From: Terrimesophilobacter mesophilus
Lineage (GTDB): Bacteria > Actinomycetota > Actinomycetes > Actinomycetales > Microbacteriaceae
Assembly: GCF_014200375.1 (NCBI RefSeq)
Contig: NZ_JACHBP010000001.1
Location: 1,612,001 to 1,676,000, forward strand
Length of the DNA: 64,000 nt
Direction of reading: 5' to 3'
Numbering within the stretch: position 1 is the stretch's first letter; every line of letters begins with the position of its first letter. Position numbers and translations under genes: made by a program. This document shows, piece by piece, positions 44,464 to 56,034 of this stretch. The notes under the pieces were generated by a model. That model was given only the letters and a program-made list of their open reading frames with translations. It had not been told where the DNA came from and did not search any database.

Positions 44464-44746
44464 CCCTCTGCCACCCTGCTCGCACCGCGCGAGTCCAGGC
44501 AGATGCCCGTCCGACGGGGGAGGATCGCATCCCAAATCGGGGCTGTTGTTTTCACAGCGTCTTGGGCTATTCTTTATGAGTTCGTTACCTGCGCGCCCAC
44601 GGGCGTACAGGTGGCAACGGCCCGGCTTGCGTACCCCCGCCCATGCCGGCCGATCGTTGAGGAGCTCCTAGGAAATGTCGTCGATGCTGCATGCTGCGCG
44701 CGTCATGGACCTCCCCACTCGCTCGGGAAGGGCCTATCGGTAGCCC
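44464..44746 (+). other. 283-base leader region before the M23 peptidase gene
   Basis: It contains a possible -10 (TATTCT near 44571), GC-rich complementary tracts and, at its 3' end, a 22-codon leader frame and a small hairpin GGG-C-CTA-TCGG-TAG-CCC just before the start. I could not match it to a known riboswitch class. Confidence 0.4.
44675..44743 (+). CDS. 22-residue candidate leader peptide
   Basis: ATG 44675 is preceded by GAGGAG (ten bases) and AGGA. It encodes MSSMLHAARVMDLPTRSGRAYR and stops three bases before the GTG of the peptidase gene, which has no SD of its own. Translational coupling is the simplest reading, but the frame could be accidental. Confidence 0.4.
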   Translation: MSSMLHAARVMDLPTRSGRAYR

Positions 44747-45889
44747 GTGACTGAGTTCAACTGGGATTTCGGTTCCGCGCCGACGGATTATCCTTCCACC
44801 GCCGACACCGGCAACGATTTCGCAGCCCTCGGTTTCGAGATTCGCGAGACCCTTCCGACTCCAGCCTCGGCTCCCGCTCCGTCCGCAGCACCGACGGCGG
44901 ATGCTGCGCCGTTGACGCGCCGCGAGCTGCTCGCGCGCGAACGAGCCTCCACGCCTCCGGTCCCGCCGGCGGCGCAGCCGACGCAGACTTTCGTGAAGCC
45001 GACGATCGTGATGGCGCAGCCGATCGCCGACTCCGGGCGCAAGGCGAAGGCACCGAAGAAGCCGAAGGCGCTTCGTCCGGTGAAGCCGCCGCGTGGCACG
45101 TCGCGCCCGCGCAAGGCGGCGCCGACATCAGTGCGTCCCCCGGCTGCGGCGTCGAAGCGGATGCCGGTGAAGCGGAAGTCGTTCAAGCGGCGTCTGCTGT
45201 CGAAGCTGATGACTTTCGGGGCAATGGTCGGCGCCGGGCTCATGATGGTGTCGACGTCGCTTCCTGCGAATGCGTTCTATTCAGGAAACGATCTCTCCAC
45301 CGCCGAGGGCGCGATTGCTGCCCCTGCGGAGGCAAAGGTCCAGGCGCTCATGTCGCAGCCTGCTGCGCAGTTGAGCGTGACGCGCGACGGGTACACCACG
45401 ACCTCGTTCCGCGAGGAGATCTTCCTCCGGTACGGAAACCGCAACTTCTTCTACACGAACGATCCGAATGGCACCATCCAGTGGCCGTTCGCGATCGCGG
45501 TCCCGATTTCCGACGGGTACGGCCCGCGCGTCGCGCCGTGCCCAGGATGTTCGACCTTCCACCACGGTGTCGACTTCATCCCTGGCCTTGGTGCGCACAT
45601 CCAGGCGATCGCGGACGGTGTCGTCGTCGGTGTCGACAGCGGTGACTGGAGTTACGGCGAACACGTCATCATCGCGCACGTCATCAACGGTGTGCACGTC
45701 GAGAGCCTTTACGCGCACATGGAGGTCGGCAGCATCAAGGTGAAGGTCGGCCAGGAGGTCAAGGTGGGCGATGAGCTCGGCCTCGTCGGTTCGACCGGTG
45801 AGTCCACCGGTCCGCACCTCCACCTGGAGATTCACATCAATGGTGTTCCGGTCGACCCGTTCGCCTGGCTCAAGGCCAACGCGAACTAG
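44747..45889 (+). CDS. Membrane-anchored M23 peptidase
   Basis: 380 residues. Residues 1-150 are a cytosolic, Pro/Ala/Lys-rich low-complexity region. One helix follows near 157-175 (LMTFGAMVGAGLMMVSTSLP), then the LytM domain (about 245-375) with zinc motifs HHGVD (about 270) and HLHLE (about 357). An LytM-type endopeptidase or amidase activator at the cell wall. The long basic N-terminal tail is unusual for secreted M23 proteins and typical of membrane-tethered actinobacterial ones. GTG start. Confidence 0.9.
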   Translation: MTEFNWDFGSAPTDYPSTADTGNDFAALGFEIRETLPTPASAPAPSAAPTADAAPLTRRELLARERASTPPVPPAAQPTQTFVKPTIVMAQPIADSGRKAKAPKKPKALRPVKPPRGTSRPRKAAPTSVRPPAAASKRMPVKRKSFKRRLLSKLMTFGAMVGAGLMMVSTSLPANAFYSGNDLSTAEGAIAAPAEAKVQALMSQPAAQLSVTRDGYTTTSFREEIFLRYGNRNFFYTNDPNGTIQWPFAIAVPISDGYGPRVAPCPGCSTFHHGVDFIPGLGAHIQAIADGVVVGVDSGDWSYGEHVIIAHVINGVHVESLYAHMEVGSIKVKVGQEVKVGDELGLVGSTGESTGPHLHLEIHINGVPVDPFAWLKANAN

Positions 45890-45903
45890 TTGTACAGCGC
45901 GGG

Positions 45904-46185
45904 TCAGACGTCGGTGAGGCGGTAGCCTTCGACAACGCGTGATTCCCATTCGTCGAAGGGGTCATTGGCGACCGCGTCGCGGGCGAGGTGAATGGATGCC
46001 TCCATCGCCTCCTGCGAGGACCAGATGGCCAGGCCGGCGAGCACGCCGGCATCTGCATCCTGCATCGTGTGGACACTGATGAGGCCGGGTGCCCCGGCGA
46101 GTGCAGCGCCGAAGCGGTGCATCGAGTCGATGACGGCGGTCTCGGCGCCGGGCTGCGGATGGTGGATGGTGAGGTGCATGAACAT
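45904..46185 (-). CDS. ABM/dimeric alpha-beta barrel protein
   Basis: 93 residues: MFMHLTIHHPQPG, LAGAPGLISVHTMQDADAG, LAIWSSQEAMEASI. This matches the antibiotic biosynthesis monooxygenase-like barrel fold; catalytic role unknown. It stands alone between the peptidase gene and the tRNAs. Confidence 0.75.
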   Translation of the reverse strand: MFMHLTIHHPQPGAETAVIDSMHRFGAALAGAPGLISVHTMQDADAGVLAGLAIWSSQEAMEASIHLARDAVANDPFDEWESRVVEGYRLTDV

Positions 46186-46292
46186 GCTGGTTCTCTCCCT
46201 CGATCACTCGGGTCGAACACGTCGAAACTACCCTGTCGGCGGATGCTAGTCTCTTACGGTGCCAATCCCACGCGTGTCGTGGTGTTTTGCGC

Positions 46293-46364
<72 letters not shown>

Positions 46365-46389
46365 CGGCCATCCGGTTTCCGGATGCCGT

Positions 46390-46463
46390 GGCTGGGTAGC
46401 TCAGTTGGTGAGAGCGCACGACTCATAATCGTGAGGTCGCGGGTTCGAATCCCGCCCCAGCTA
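46390..46463 (+). tRNA. tRNA-Met(CAT), elongator type
   Basis: Acceptor GGCTGGG/CCCAGCT (last pair G-U), discriminator A. Anticodon stem CACGA/TCGTG with loop CTCATAA. The stem lacks the three G-C pairs of the initiator. A lysidine-type tRNA-Ile2 is a less likely alternative. It marks the left edge of the accessory block. Confidence 0.9.
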
Positions 46464-46573
46464 CTTCAGGAGGCCCGTGACTCTCGGCATCTTGCCCCGC
46501 TTTGGTTGAACTCTGGGCGCCCGCGGCGGGCGCTGCAGATTATCTGCGCATATTAAGAAAATGCAATAACTCA

Positions 46574-46617
46574 CTATCAAGTTCCCTTAATACCTTGGTA
46601 TGATGTTTTCTTGATAG
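46574..46617 (+). promoter_or_regulatory. Promoter of the AbiE-type pair bracketed by an inverted repeat
   Basis: CTATCAAG at 46574-46581 and its exact complement CTTGATAG at 46610-46617 flank a TATGAT -10 box (46599-46604), the left arm covering the -35 position. AbiEi antitoxins repress their operon through inverted repeats flanking the promoter, so this fits autoregulation. A smaller TACC/GGTA palindrome lies at 46591-46600. Confidence 0.6.
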
Positions 46618-46626
46618 GGGTGCCGC

Positions 46627-47208
46627 ATGAAGCAGAATGAACTCGTTTGGCGCACCCTCGTCGATCGCTCGATCAAGGGGCATCGGCGATGGGACAGCTT
46701 CGCCGATCTCGCGTACGCATCCGGAGTGCCTTGGGCGACGGCGCGATTCGCGTGCCTGAAGTTGTTGGATATCGGAGCGCTCACCTCTTACAGGGGTGGG
46801 GGACTTTCTGTCGTGAGCCCCGAGAAGGTGCTCACAGTGGCCTGCGGCGCGCGCAATCTCTCGGCTGACACTGTGGCGTGGACATCTCAGGGCGCTCTAG
46901 ACGGTCATTCCGTGGTGTGGGGAGGGCCAGATGCCGCAGTACATCACCTTGGCGGCGCAAACACTGTCGCCCATATCGACGCACGGGTTGCCTACATTTC
47001 TGCCTCAATCACTGATTTGCCAAAAGGTAAAGACGTGCGGGTGCTGCACATGGATGCGCGGGCCGCGCGTGAATGGGATGGCTTCTCGAGCGTCGCCCAA
47101 ACGTTTGTCGACCTGTTCGCGACACCAGGCTGGCAAGCGTCTGAGTTTCGTTTTGCTCTCCGCGACAGGTTCTTCGCAGGTCGCGACTGGGACCAGGAGG
47201 CTGGGTAG
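46627..47208 (+). CDS. AbiEi-like antitoxin / winged-helix regulator
   Basis: 193 residues. The N-terminal part reads as a winged helix (FADLAYASGVPWATARFACLKLLDIGAL, about 25-52); the C-terminal part ends in DLFATPGWQASEFRFALRDRF, reminiscent of the DLLR-type ends of AbiEi proteins. It is immediately followed by a nucleotidyltransferase gene, the standard type IV toxin-antitoxin order. Family assignment rests on the pairing as much as the sequence. Confidence 0.65.
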   Translation: MKQNELVWRTLVDRSIKGHRRWDSFADLAYASGVPWATARFACLKLLDIGALTSYRGGGLSVVSPEKVLTVACGARNLSADTVAWTSQGALDGHSVVWGGPDAAVHHLGGANTVAHIDARVAYISASITDLPKGKDVRVLHMDARAAREWDGFSSVAQTFVDLFATPGWQASEFRFALRDRFFAGRDWDQEAG

Positions 47209-47760
47209 TTGCCTCTCGTAACGGAAGATGAACTGGGGCGACTGCGTGCGCTCGTGGACAGCCTGGGGTACGACCTTGAACCATCCATTCTTATTGGCGG
47301 TTGGGCAACGCATCTTCGAGTTGGCGGCGACATCAGTCTCGACATTGACCTGATCATCAACAGTCCCGAGCTGCGCACGAAGCTGCGCGACGTTTTGCAG
47401 GACTATAGCGAGAACAGCCTCCACAGTGGTGGACGCAAAGTTCGTGGCACCGTGAACGGTGTGCATGTGGATGCCTATATTCCTCGCGAGTCGGCGCTCG
47501 GTAACAAGCTTCTCCTCGATGTGAATGTTTTGACCAGGTACACCGATGACGAGGTGATGCAAGGCTGGTTGCTGCTCACGCTCGAGGCGCATGTGGCGAC
47601 GAAGTTTGCTGCGCTGCTGGATCGGCCCGACACGGAGAAGGGCGAGAAGGATGCCCGGGAGATCGTGGCACTGTTGAGGAAGGGCGCATCCGCCGAACGG
47701 GCAGTGGAAGTGCTTTACGCGGCAACGGCGGCCCGAAGAATGTCATTCTCGGGCACGTGA
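47209..47760 (+). CDS. AbiEii-like nucleotidyltransferase toxin
   Basis: 183 residues from TTG 47209, directly after the previous stop. The nucleotidyltransferase core is ILIGGWATHLRVGGDISLDIDLII (GG..., then D-x-D near residues 46-48), followed by a basic strand and VDAYIP as third acidic position. AbiEii toxins modify tRNA acceptor ends with nucleotides and arrest growth in phage infection. The C-terminus may be shifted: see the next frame. Confidence 0.75.
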   Translation: MPLVTEDELGRLRALVDSLGYDLEPSILIGGWATHLRVGGDISLDIDLIINSPELRTKLRDVLQDYSENSLHSGGRKVRGTVNGVHVDAYIPRESALGNKLLLDVNVLTRYTDDEVMQGWLLLTLEAHVATKFAALLDRPDTEKGEKDAREIVALLRKGASAERAVEVLYAATAARRMSFSGT

Positions 47761-47891
47761 AGCACGTGTTCGAGTTGGTGGCCGACCGAGCGCGATTGAA
47801 CAAGAAGGAGCGAATCTGGTGGGCAGGCCTGCGCCGCGAATGGGTGGATGAGGCTGAACTTCAGGGTCGCCGTTTCGCGCAAGACACCTGA
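47757..47891 (+). CDS. 44-codon frame, possibly the displaced C-terminus of the toxin
   Basis: GTG 47757 overlaps the toxin stop (GTGA) and encodes VKHVFELVADRARLNKKERI and a tryptophan-rich rest ending in AQDT. The same frame is open upstream from about 47721 (GPKNVILGHV), so a one-base change near 47730 would join it to the toxin as a natural helical C-terminus. It is either a tiny third gene or evidence of a frameshift. Confidence 0.5.
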   Translation: MKHVFELVADRARLNKKERIWWAGLRREWVDEAELQGRRFAQDT

Positions 47892-48054
47892 CCCGGATTG
47901 TTCGTGCCACAGTAGTCACGAGCGCCATCCCCAGTTCGCGTACGTCAGCGTCCCGCCTATCTTGTCAGGGGTTGGCGCTTGACTCGCTACTGTTGAGTAG
48001 AGCAGGCCGGGTTCTTCTCACCTTTTGACTCGTCATCCGGCCATGGAGTGAAGA

Positions 48055-49662
48055 ATGGCCGGCAAGTCGAAGAAGTCTGCAGCCGCGAGCCTTGAGGCGT
48101 CGCTGTGGGATGCCGCCAACCAGTTGCGCTCCAACATGGACGCCGCCGAGTACAAGCACGTCGTGCTGGGCCTCATCTTCCTCAAGTACGTCTCCGACGT
48201 GTTCATGCGCCGCCACGCCCGCCTCGAGGCGCTCGTCAACGATGAGTCATCCGACTACTTCATGCCGACGGATGCCGCCAAGCGCACGATCCTGGAGTCC
48301 CGCGACGAGTACACCTCGGAGGGTGTCTTCTGGGTGCCGGAGGGGCACCGCTGGGACGACCTGCGCAACGCGGCCAAGCAGCCCGACATCGGGTCCCGCA
48401 TCGATGCGGCGATGGATGCGATCGAGAAGGAGAACCCGAGCCTCAAGGGTGTGCTGCCGAAGACGTATGCCCGCCGCGAGCTCACCCCGCACACCCTCGG
48501 CGGTCTGATCGACACGTTCTCCAACGAGAACCTCGCCGCTGAAGAACACGACGGCATGGATGTGCTGGGCCGCGTCTTCGAGTACATGCTCAGCCAGTTC
48601 GCCAGCGCCGAGGGCAAACTCGGCGGCGAGTTCTTCACTCCGCGCCACGTGGTCAAGGTGATGGTGGAGATGCTGGAGCCGTTCAACGGCCGCGTCTACG
48701 ACCCCGCCTGCGGCTCCGGTGGCATGTTCGTGCAGGCCGACCGCTTCGTGAAGGCGCACGGCGGGGTGCGCAACGACATCAGCGTGTTCGGTCAGGAGAA
48801 GAATCCGACCACCTGGCGACTCGCCAAGATGAACCTCGCCCTGCGCGGCATCGACGCGAACCTGGGGCCGCAGTGGGGCGACTCGTTCACCAACGACCTG
48901 CACCCGGATCTGCGCGCCGACTTCGTGATCGCCAACCCGCCGTTCAACATCAAGAACTGGGGCGGCGAGCAGCTGCGCGACGACGTGCGCTGGCAGTATG
49001 GCGCCCCTCCGGTGAACAACGCGAACTTCGCGTGGGTGCAGCACATGCTGCACCACCTCACGCCCACCGGGACCATGGCGACCCTGTTGGCGAACGGTTC
49101 CCTGTCGTCACAGTCCGGTGGGGAGGGGGATATCCGCAAGAATCTGATCGAGAACGACCTGGTCGAATGCATTGTGGCGTTACCGGGGCAACTGTTCTAC
49201 ACGACGCAGATTCCGGTGAGTCTCTGGTTCCTGACCAAGGACAAATCGGATCGCAAGATCAACAGCGAACGCCAGCAGCGGGCCCGCGCAGGTGAGGTGC
49301 TGTTCATCGATGCTCGGCAGCTCGGCACCATGGTCTCCCGCACCAACAAAGAATTGACGAATGCCGACATCGCCCTCATCGCCGGGACCTTCCACGCCTG
49401 GCGCGGTGAGGAAGGCGACTACGCCGATGTCCCCGGGTTCTGCGCCAGCGTCACTCTCGACCAAGTTGCCGAACACGGCCACGTGCTGACCCCTGGCCGC
49501 TACGTCGGCAGCGAAGAGGTCGAGGACGACGACGAGCCGCTCGATGAGAAGATCGCGCGGCTGACCGAGGAAGTTCGCAGTGGGTTTGAACGGCGCGCCG
49601 ACCTCCAAGAACGCGTCCTCGGCTCATTTGAACGGTTGGCGGTTGTTCCAGATGGCGCATGA
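48055..49662 (+). CDS. hsdM: Type I restriction-modification DNA methyltransferase
   Basis: 535 residues. HsdM N-terminal helical domain (SLEASLWDAANQLRSNMDAAE), SAM-binding VYDPACGSGGMFVQ near 214 and catalytic NPPFNIKNWG near 292, i.e. an adenine-N6 enzyme. GGAGTGAAGA precedes the ATG. Two HsdM and one HsdS form the methylase; with HsdR it becomes the restriction complex. Overlaps hsdS by 11 bases. Confidence 0.97.
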   Translation: MAGKSKKSAAASLEASLWDAANQLRSNMDAAEYKHVVLGLIFLKYVSDVFMRRHARLEALVNDESSDYFMPTDAAKRTILESRDEYTSEGVFWVPEGHRWDDLRNAAKQPDIGSRIDAAMDAIEKENPSLKGVLPKTYARRELTPHTLGGLIDTFSNENLAAEEHDGMDVLGRVFEYMLSQFASAEGKLGGEFFTPRHVVKVMVEMLEPFNGRVYDPACGSGGMFVQADRFVKAHGGVRNDISVFGQEKNPTTWRLAKMNLALRGIDANLGPQWGDSFTNDLHPDLRADFVIANPPFNIKNWGGEQLRDDVRWQYGAPPVNNANFAWVQHMLHHLTPTGTMATLLANGSLSSQSGGEGDIRKNLIENDLVECIVALPGQLFYTTQIPVSLWFLTKDKSDRKINSERQQRARAGEVLFIDARQLGTMVSRTNKELTNADIALIAGTFHAWRGEEGDYADVPGFCASVTLDQVAEHGHVLTPGRYVGSEEVEDDDEPLDEKIARLTEEVRSGFERRADLQERVLGSFERLAVVPDGA

Positions 49663-50826
49663 TTGGGAGATACTCCGGCTTGGCGCCGTTGCCGAAATCT
49701 ACGACGGACCACATGCGACTCCGCACAAGACCGACAGTGGGCCCTGGTACTTAAGTATCTCTTCGCTGATTCGCGGCAGGGTCCAACTAAGTGAGTCTGC
49801 ACACCTATCTCCCGAAGATTTTCCCAAGTGGACTAGGCGGGTGCAACCAACGCCAGGCGACACGCTCTTTTCTTATGAAACAAGAATCGGAGACGCTGCG
49901 CATTGGTCAATTGATTCGCCTGCGGCTCTCGGTCGTCGAATGGGTTTACTTAGGCCGCGACCGAACGTTGACCCACGATTTCTGACATACGCGTATCTGG
50001 GTGATGAGTTCCAAGGGGAACTGCGAAGAAGGACGATTCATGGCGCAACAGTAGATCGATTGGCCATCAGTGAAATGCCGGACTGGCCGATCAGGATTCC
50101 GCCCATAGCAGAGCAACGGCGGATCGCGGGAGTCTTGGGTGCCCTCGACGACCTCATCGACACCAACGAGCAACTCAAAGAGTTACTGTCTGGTCTGCAA
50201 GATGCGCTGTTCTCTGAACTAGTTGAGGCCTCGCGTTCGTCGATCGACTTCGGCAGTCTGGCTGAGCAGGTCAAAGTGCGTGCGGGGGTGGACCCGGAGA
50301 TCGCTTACCTGGGGTTGGAGCACTTTGCCGAGAACGGACGGGGCATTTCGACGGCGGGGCGCTTGGGCGATACCGTTAGCCAGCAGTATGCATTTGAGTC
50401 GGGTGATATTCTCTACGGTCGACTCCGACCCTATTTTCGCAAGGTAGATCGTCCCGGTTTCTCAGGGGCGTGCAGTGGCGAGATATGGGTTCTGAGACCT
50501 CGCAACGACGTGCCTTCATCGTTTCTACACTCTTTGGTTGCCTCTCAGCGGTTCACCGACTTTGCGATGGCTGGAAGTGGTGGAACGCACATGCCTCGGG
50601 CGCGCTGGGACCATGTTTCGACACTCTCAGTCCCTTTCCCCAGTGCCGAACAACTCGCTAGGTTCGACTCAATCGCTGAGCCACTGTGGGAACAGTCCGT
50701 GGCTTTGGCTGAAGAGATTGACGTCCTTCGCCGGACCCGCGACGAACTCCTCCCTCTGCTGATGTCGGGCAAGGTTCGTGTTAGTTCTGACGAGGTTGCC
50801 GACCAAGACGTTCAAGAGGGTGCCGA

Positions 50827-50830
<4 letters not shown>
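49652..50830 (+). CDS. hsdS: Type I restriction-modification specificity subunit
   Basis: 392 residues with two target-recognition domains (about 5-150 and 200-335). Each is followed by a conserved helix: IPPIAEQRRIAGVLGALDDLIDTNEQ and PSAEQLARFDSIAEPLWEQSVALAEE. It reads the bipartite target site, whose sequence cannot be predicted by eye. The gene is visibly lower in GC than hsdM and hsdR, a usual mark of domain swapping. ATG 49652 (MAHDWEI) lies inside the hsdM end. Confidence 0.93.
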
Positions 50831-53952
<3,122 letters not shown>

Positions 53953-53989
53953 CACATCGTTGAGGGTTTACTGACAGGAGAGCGAGATC

Positions 53990-55597
53990 ATGCAAATTAT
54001 CTACGCGGTAGATCTCGAAGTCGTTGGCGATTTGCCTGCTTTAGGTCGGCATGAGTTGCTCCTCGAGCACGTCGCTGACTGGCTAAGCGGCGGTTCGACT
54101 CGCGAGGTACTAGCCAGTGAATTACTGAACGCCAATGCGACCACGTTACCGCCGCGTCGTGAAGCAAATCGAAAACTTGTGCACCGGGATGCCTCATGGG
54201 AGGTCATCGGGATTCCGTCGGCTCAGTCGCTCCGGTTATCAGTTGCCCAAGATCTGGAAAGAGATGTCCAACTCACCACAAGGGTCACCGTAGCCACTAT
54301 CGGCGAGGACACGAGCTTGCGGATCGAATTGAGTCGTGAACACCAGGGCGGCTACCTCAGTCCCGTTCGTGACACCCCGATTTTTCAGCCGGGCATTCTG
54401 CGAGAAGTCGTAATGGACGATCGTCTCCAGTTGCAAATTGGAAGCCAGAAGATCGACGGTAAATACCTGCCGATTCGGACGTCGTCAGATGTGGCGGTCT
54501 TGGTGGACGTCCTTGCAGCCTCTCACCGACTTCCCATCGTGCTCATTCACTTGCGTAGCCCTGAGTCTTGGGAAGTCGCGAGAGTTCTGTCTAAGAAACT
54601 TATTGGTCTCGCTCGAGTGATCACACTGAACTTTGCAACGAGCAACCAGGTCTTCGCACATGTTCCTCGAGCCAAGGTGCCGTTTGGTGGCGCTACCCTC
54701 GTTTGGTCGGACCTGACGTCACCTGGGCTGAGTTTCACTGAAGAGGAAATCGTGGCTCTTGGCCCCGAGGGAGTTCGCGCTCGACTCATGGGTCGCCTCG
54801 CGGCGATCTCGGGGCTTGCTCGAGGCCTCGACAAAGGCTGGCGCGCAGCACAGGCGAGGCTCCAAAATGAGGCACGGGTCGAGGCGGAGGCGAAAGTACA
54901 GGCCGCGATTGACTCCGAGAATCTTGGAGCCGAGAATACCGCCCTGCGAGAACAAGTATCTGCAAGCCAAAGTGAAGCTCACCTATGGCAGGGTTTGGCA
55001 GAGGAAGCCGAGGCAAAGGGCGCGGAAGCCGAGGCTCTTGCGTCGAGGGCAGAGGATGCTGAGCGAAGTGCCGAGTATTGGCGGGAACAGTATGAGTCGA
55101 TAAGGCAGGGGGCGACGGCGGAAGAAGATATCGACCCGTGGGACCGTATTCCAAGGTTGATAGCGAAGACTGATCCAGCGCCGGCATTTCGTGCACTTGA
55201 AGACGCGGCTCAGGGTCGAATTGTTTTCACGGAAGCCGCGGAGCGCTCGTGGAAGAACATCTCCTACCCCGACCCAGATGACATGGCTGAGAAAGTCAGA
55301 CGCTTAGCTATGGCTGCCGTCGAGTTGTACGGGGACAATCCTGGGCAGATCGGGCACCTTGACGACTGGTTCATGGAGAGGCACGGGCTCAAGGTGGCCA
55401 TGTCTGACCAGGTAATTTCGCGTTCACCAAAACTCAGGGAGTTTCAGTTTGAAGATGTCACGTATAGCCAGATTCCGCACGTGAAGGTACGAGATGGTGT
55501 GAAGCCGAATGAGGTAGGTCGAATTCATTTTGACTTTGACAAGGAGAATCAGCGACTCGTCGTGAACCACGTCGCTTTGAAGCTCCATAGTCGTTAG
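53990..55597 (+). CDS. Unknown 535-residue protein behind hsdR; candidate defence effector
   Basis: I cannot name this protein. It begins 37 bases after hsdR with GGAGAG before the ATG, so it probably belongs to the hsd transcript. Part 1 (about 1-285) is mixed alpha/beta and contains a Rossmann-like RLPIVLIHLRSPE-helix-GLARVITLN unit followed by GGATLVW. Part 2 (about 285-375) is an Ala/Glu coiled coil. Part 3 (about 400-535) ends in YSQIPHVKVRDG and GRIHFDFDKENQRLVVNHV, a strand pattern that resembles RelE/ParE-fold toxins (inference only). GC and codon use are lower than in hsdR (TTA and AGA codons), suggesting separate acquisition. Confidence 0.7.
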   Translation: MQIIYAVDLEVVGDLPALGRHELLLEHVADWLSGGSTREVLASELLNANATTLPPRREANRKLVHRDASWEVIGIPSAQSLRLSVAQDLERDVQLTTRVTVATIGEDTSLRIELSREHQGGYLSPVRDTPIFQPGILREVVMDDRLQLQIGSQKIDGKYLPIRTSSDVAVLVDVLAASHRLPIVLIHLRSPESWEVARVLSKKLIGLARVITLNFATSNQVFAHVPRAKVPFGGATLVWSDLTSPGLSFTEEEIVALGPEGVRARLMGRLAAISGLARGLDKGWRAAQARLQNEARVEAEAKVQAAIDSENLGAENTALREQVSASQSEAHLWQGLAEEAEAKGAEAEALASRAEDAERSAEYWREQYESIRQGATAEEDIDPWDRIPRLIAKTDPAPAFRALEDAAQGRIVFTEAAERSWKNISYPDPDDMAEKVRRLAMAAVELYGDNPGQIGHLDDWFMERHGLKVAMSDQVISRSPKLREFQFEDVTYSQIPHVKVRDGVKPNEVGRIHFDFDKENQRLVVNHVALKLHSR

Positions 55598-55722
55598 TCC
55601 ACCGTCTTAAGGGAGCACGTAAAGCAGCGCGGATCCGAGGCCCGTTACCTGTAAGGCGCCCGTGAGTGTGGTTTGCGTAACAGAAAAACTAGCCGGCCTG
55701 ATGAGTTCGAGCCCTCGGGAGC
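55598..55722. other. Gene-free stretch after the unknown effector
   Basis: It contains no frame I trust. An 82-codon plus-strand frame starting at 55673 runs antisense through the peptide gene and lacks an SD. Confidence 0.4.
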
Positions 55723-55929
55723 TCAGGGTTGGTGCCACGCGCTGCGGAAGGCGGCGATCACTTTCCCAAGGGCCTTGGCGGCACTCGCAACTTTTGGAGC
55801 AGCTTCCTTGACCGCCTTGACCACGGTTGGATCCTTTGCAGCCGAATACAGACGGCCTACGATGGCGACAACGACGGTCCGATTGGGAAGTAGCTGGGCG
55901 GCGCTACCAAAAGACATATGAAGGCTCAT
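55723..55929 (-). CDS. 68-residue Ala/Lys-rich peptide, divergent from the XRE gene
   Basis: MSLHMSFGSAAQLLPNRTVV is followed by a short hydrophobic strand (VVVAIVGRLY) and a long amphipathic helix (VVKAVKEAAPKVASAAKALGKVIAAF). Composition suits a membrane-active or partner-binding peptide. A good promoter (TTGACA-N16-TAATTT) points at it, and that promoter is covered by an inverted repeat shared with the XRE gene. No SD is clear and no homologue comes to mind, so both reality and role are moderate inference. Confidence 0.55.
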   Translation of the reverse strand: MSLHMSFGSAAQLLPNRTVVVAIVGRLYSAAKDPTVVKAVKEAAPKVASAAKALGKVIAAFRSAWHQP

Positions 55930-55971
55930 CTCTTAGGTGGGATTAGTGGGAAGTCTAGAATCTCAAAAGCT

Positions 55972-56028
55972 AAATTAGCACTAAAATCGAGCATGTCAAT
56001 CAATCACGATGTTTTAGCGCGTTAGAAT
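55972..56028. promoter_or_regulatory. Divergent promoters and inverted repeat between peptide and XRE genes
   Basis: Minus strand: TTGACA (55994-55999) and TAATTT (55972-55977), 16 apart. Plus strand: TAGAAT (56023-56028), six bases before ATG 56035. GCACTAAAA (55978-55986) and TTTTAGCGC (56012-56020) are inverted with one mismatch and flank the minus-strand -35, so the XRE protein could repress both directions. Confidence 0.6.
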
Positions 56029-56034
56029 GAGGCC

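Noticed and set aside
44464..44746. Cyclic di-AMP (ydaO) riboswitch before the cell-wall peptidase
   Set aside because: The gene type made me look for it, but I could not find the conserved ydaO core segments in order.
55673..55921. 82-codon plus-strand frame opposite the Ala/Lys-rich peptide
   Set aside because: It has no SD or promoter, while the minus strand has a good TTGACA/TAATTT promoter and protein-like helical sequence.
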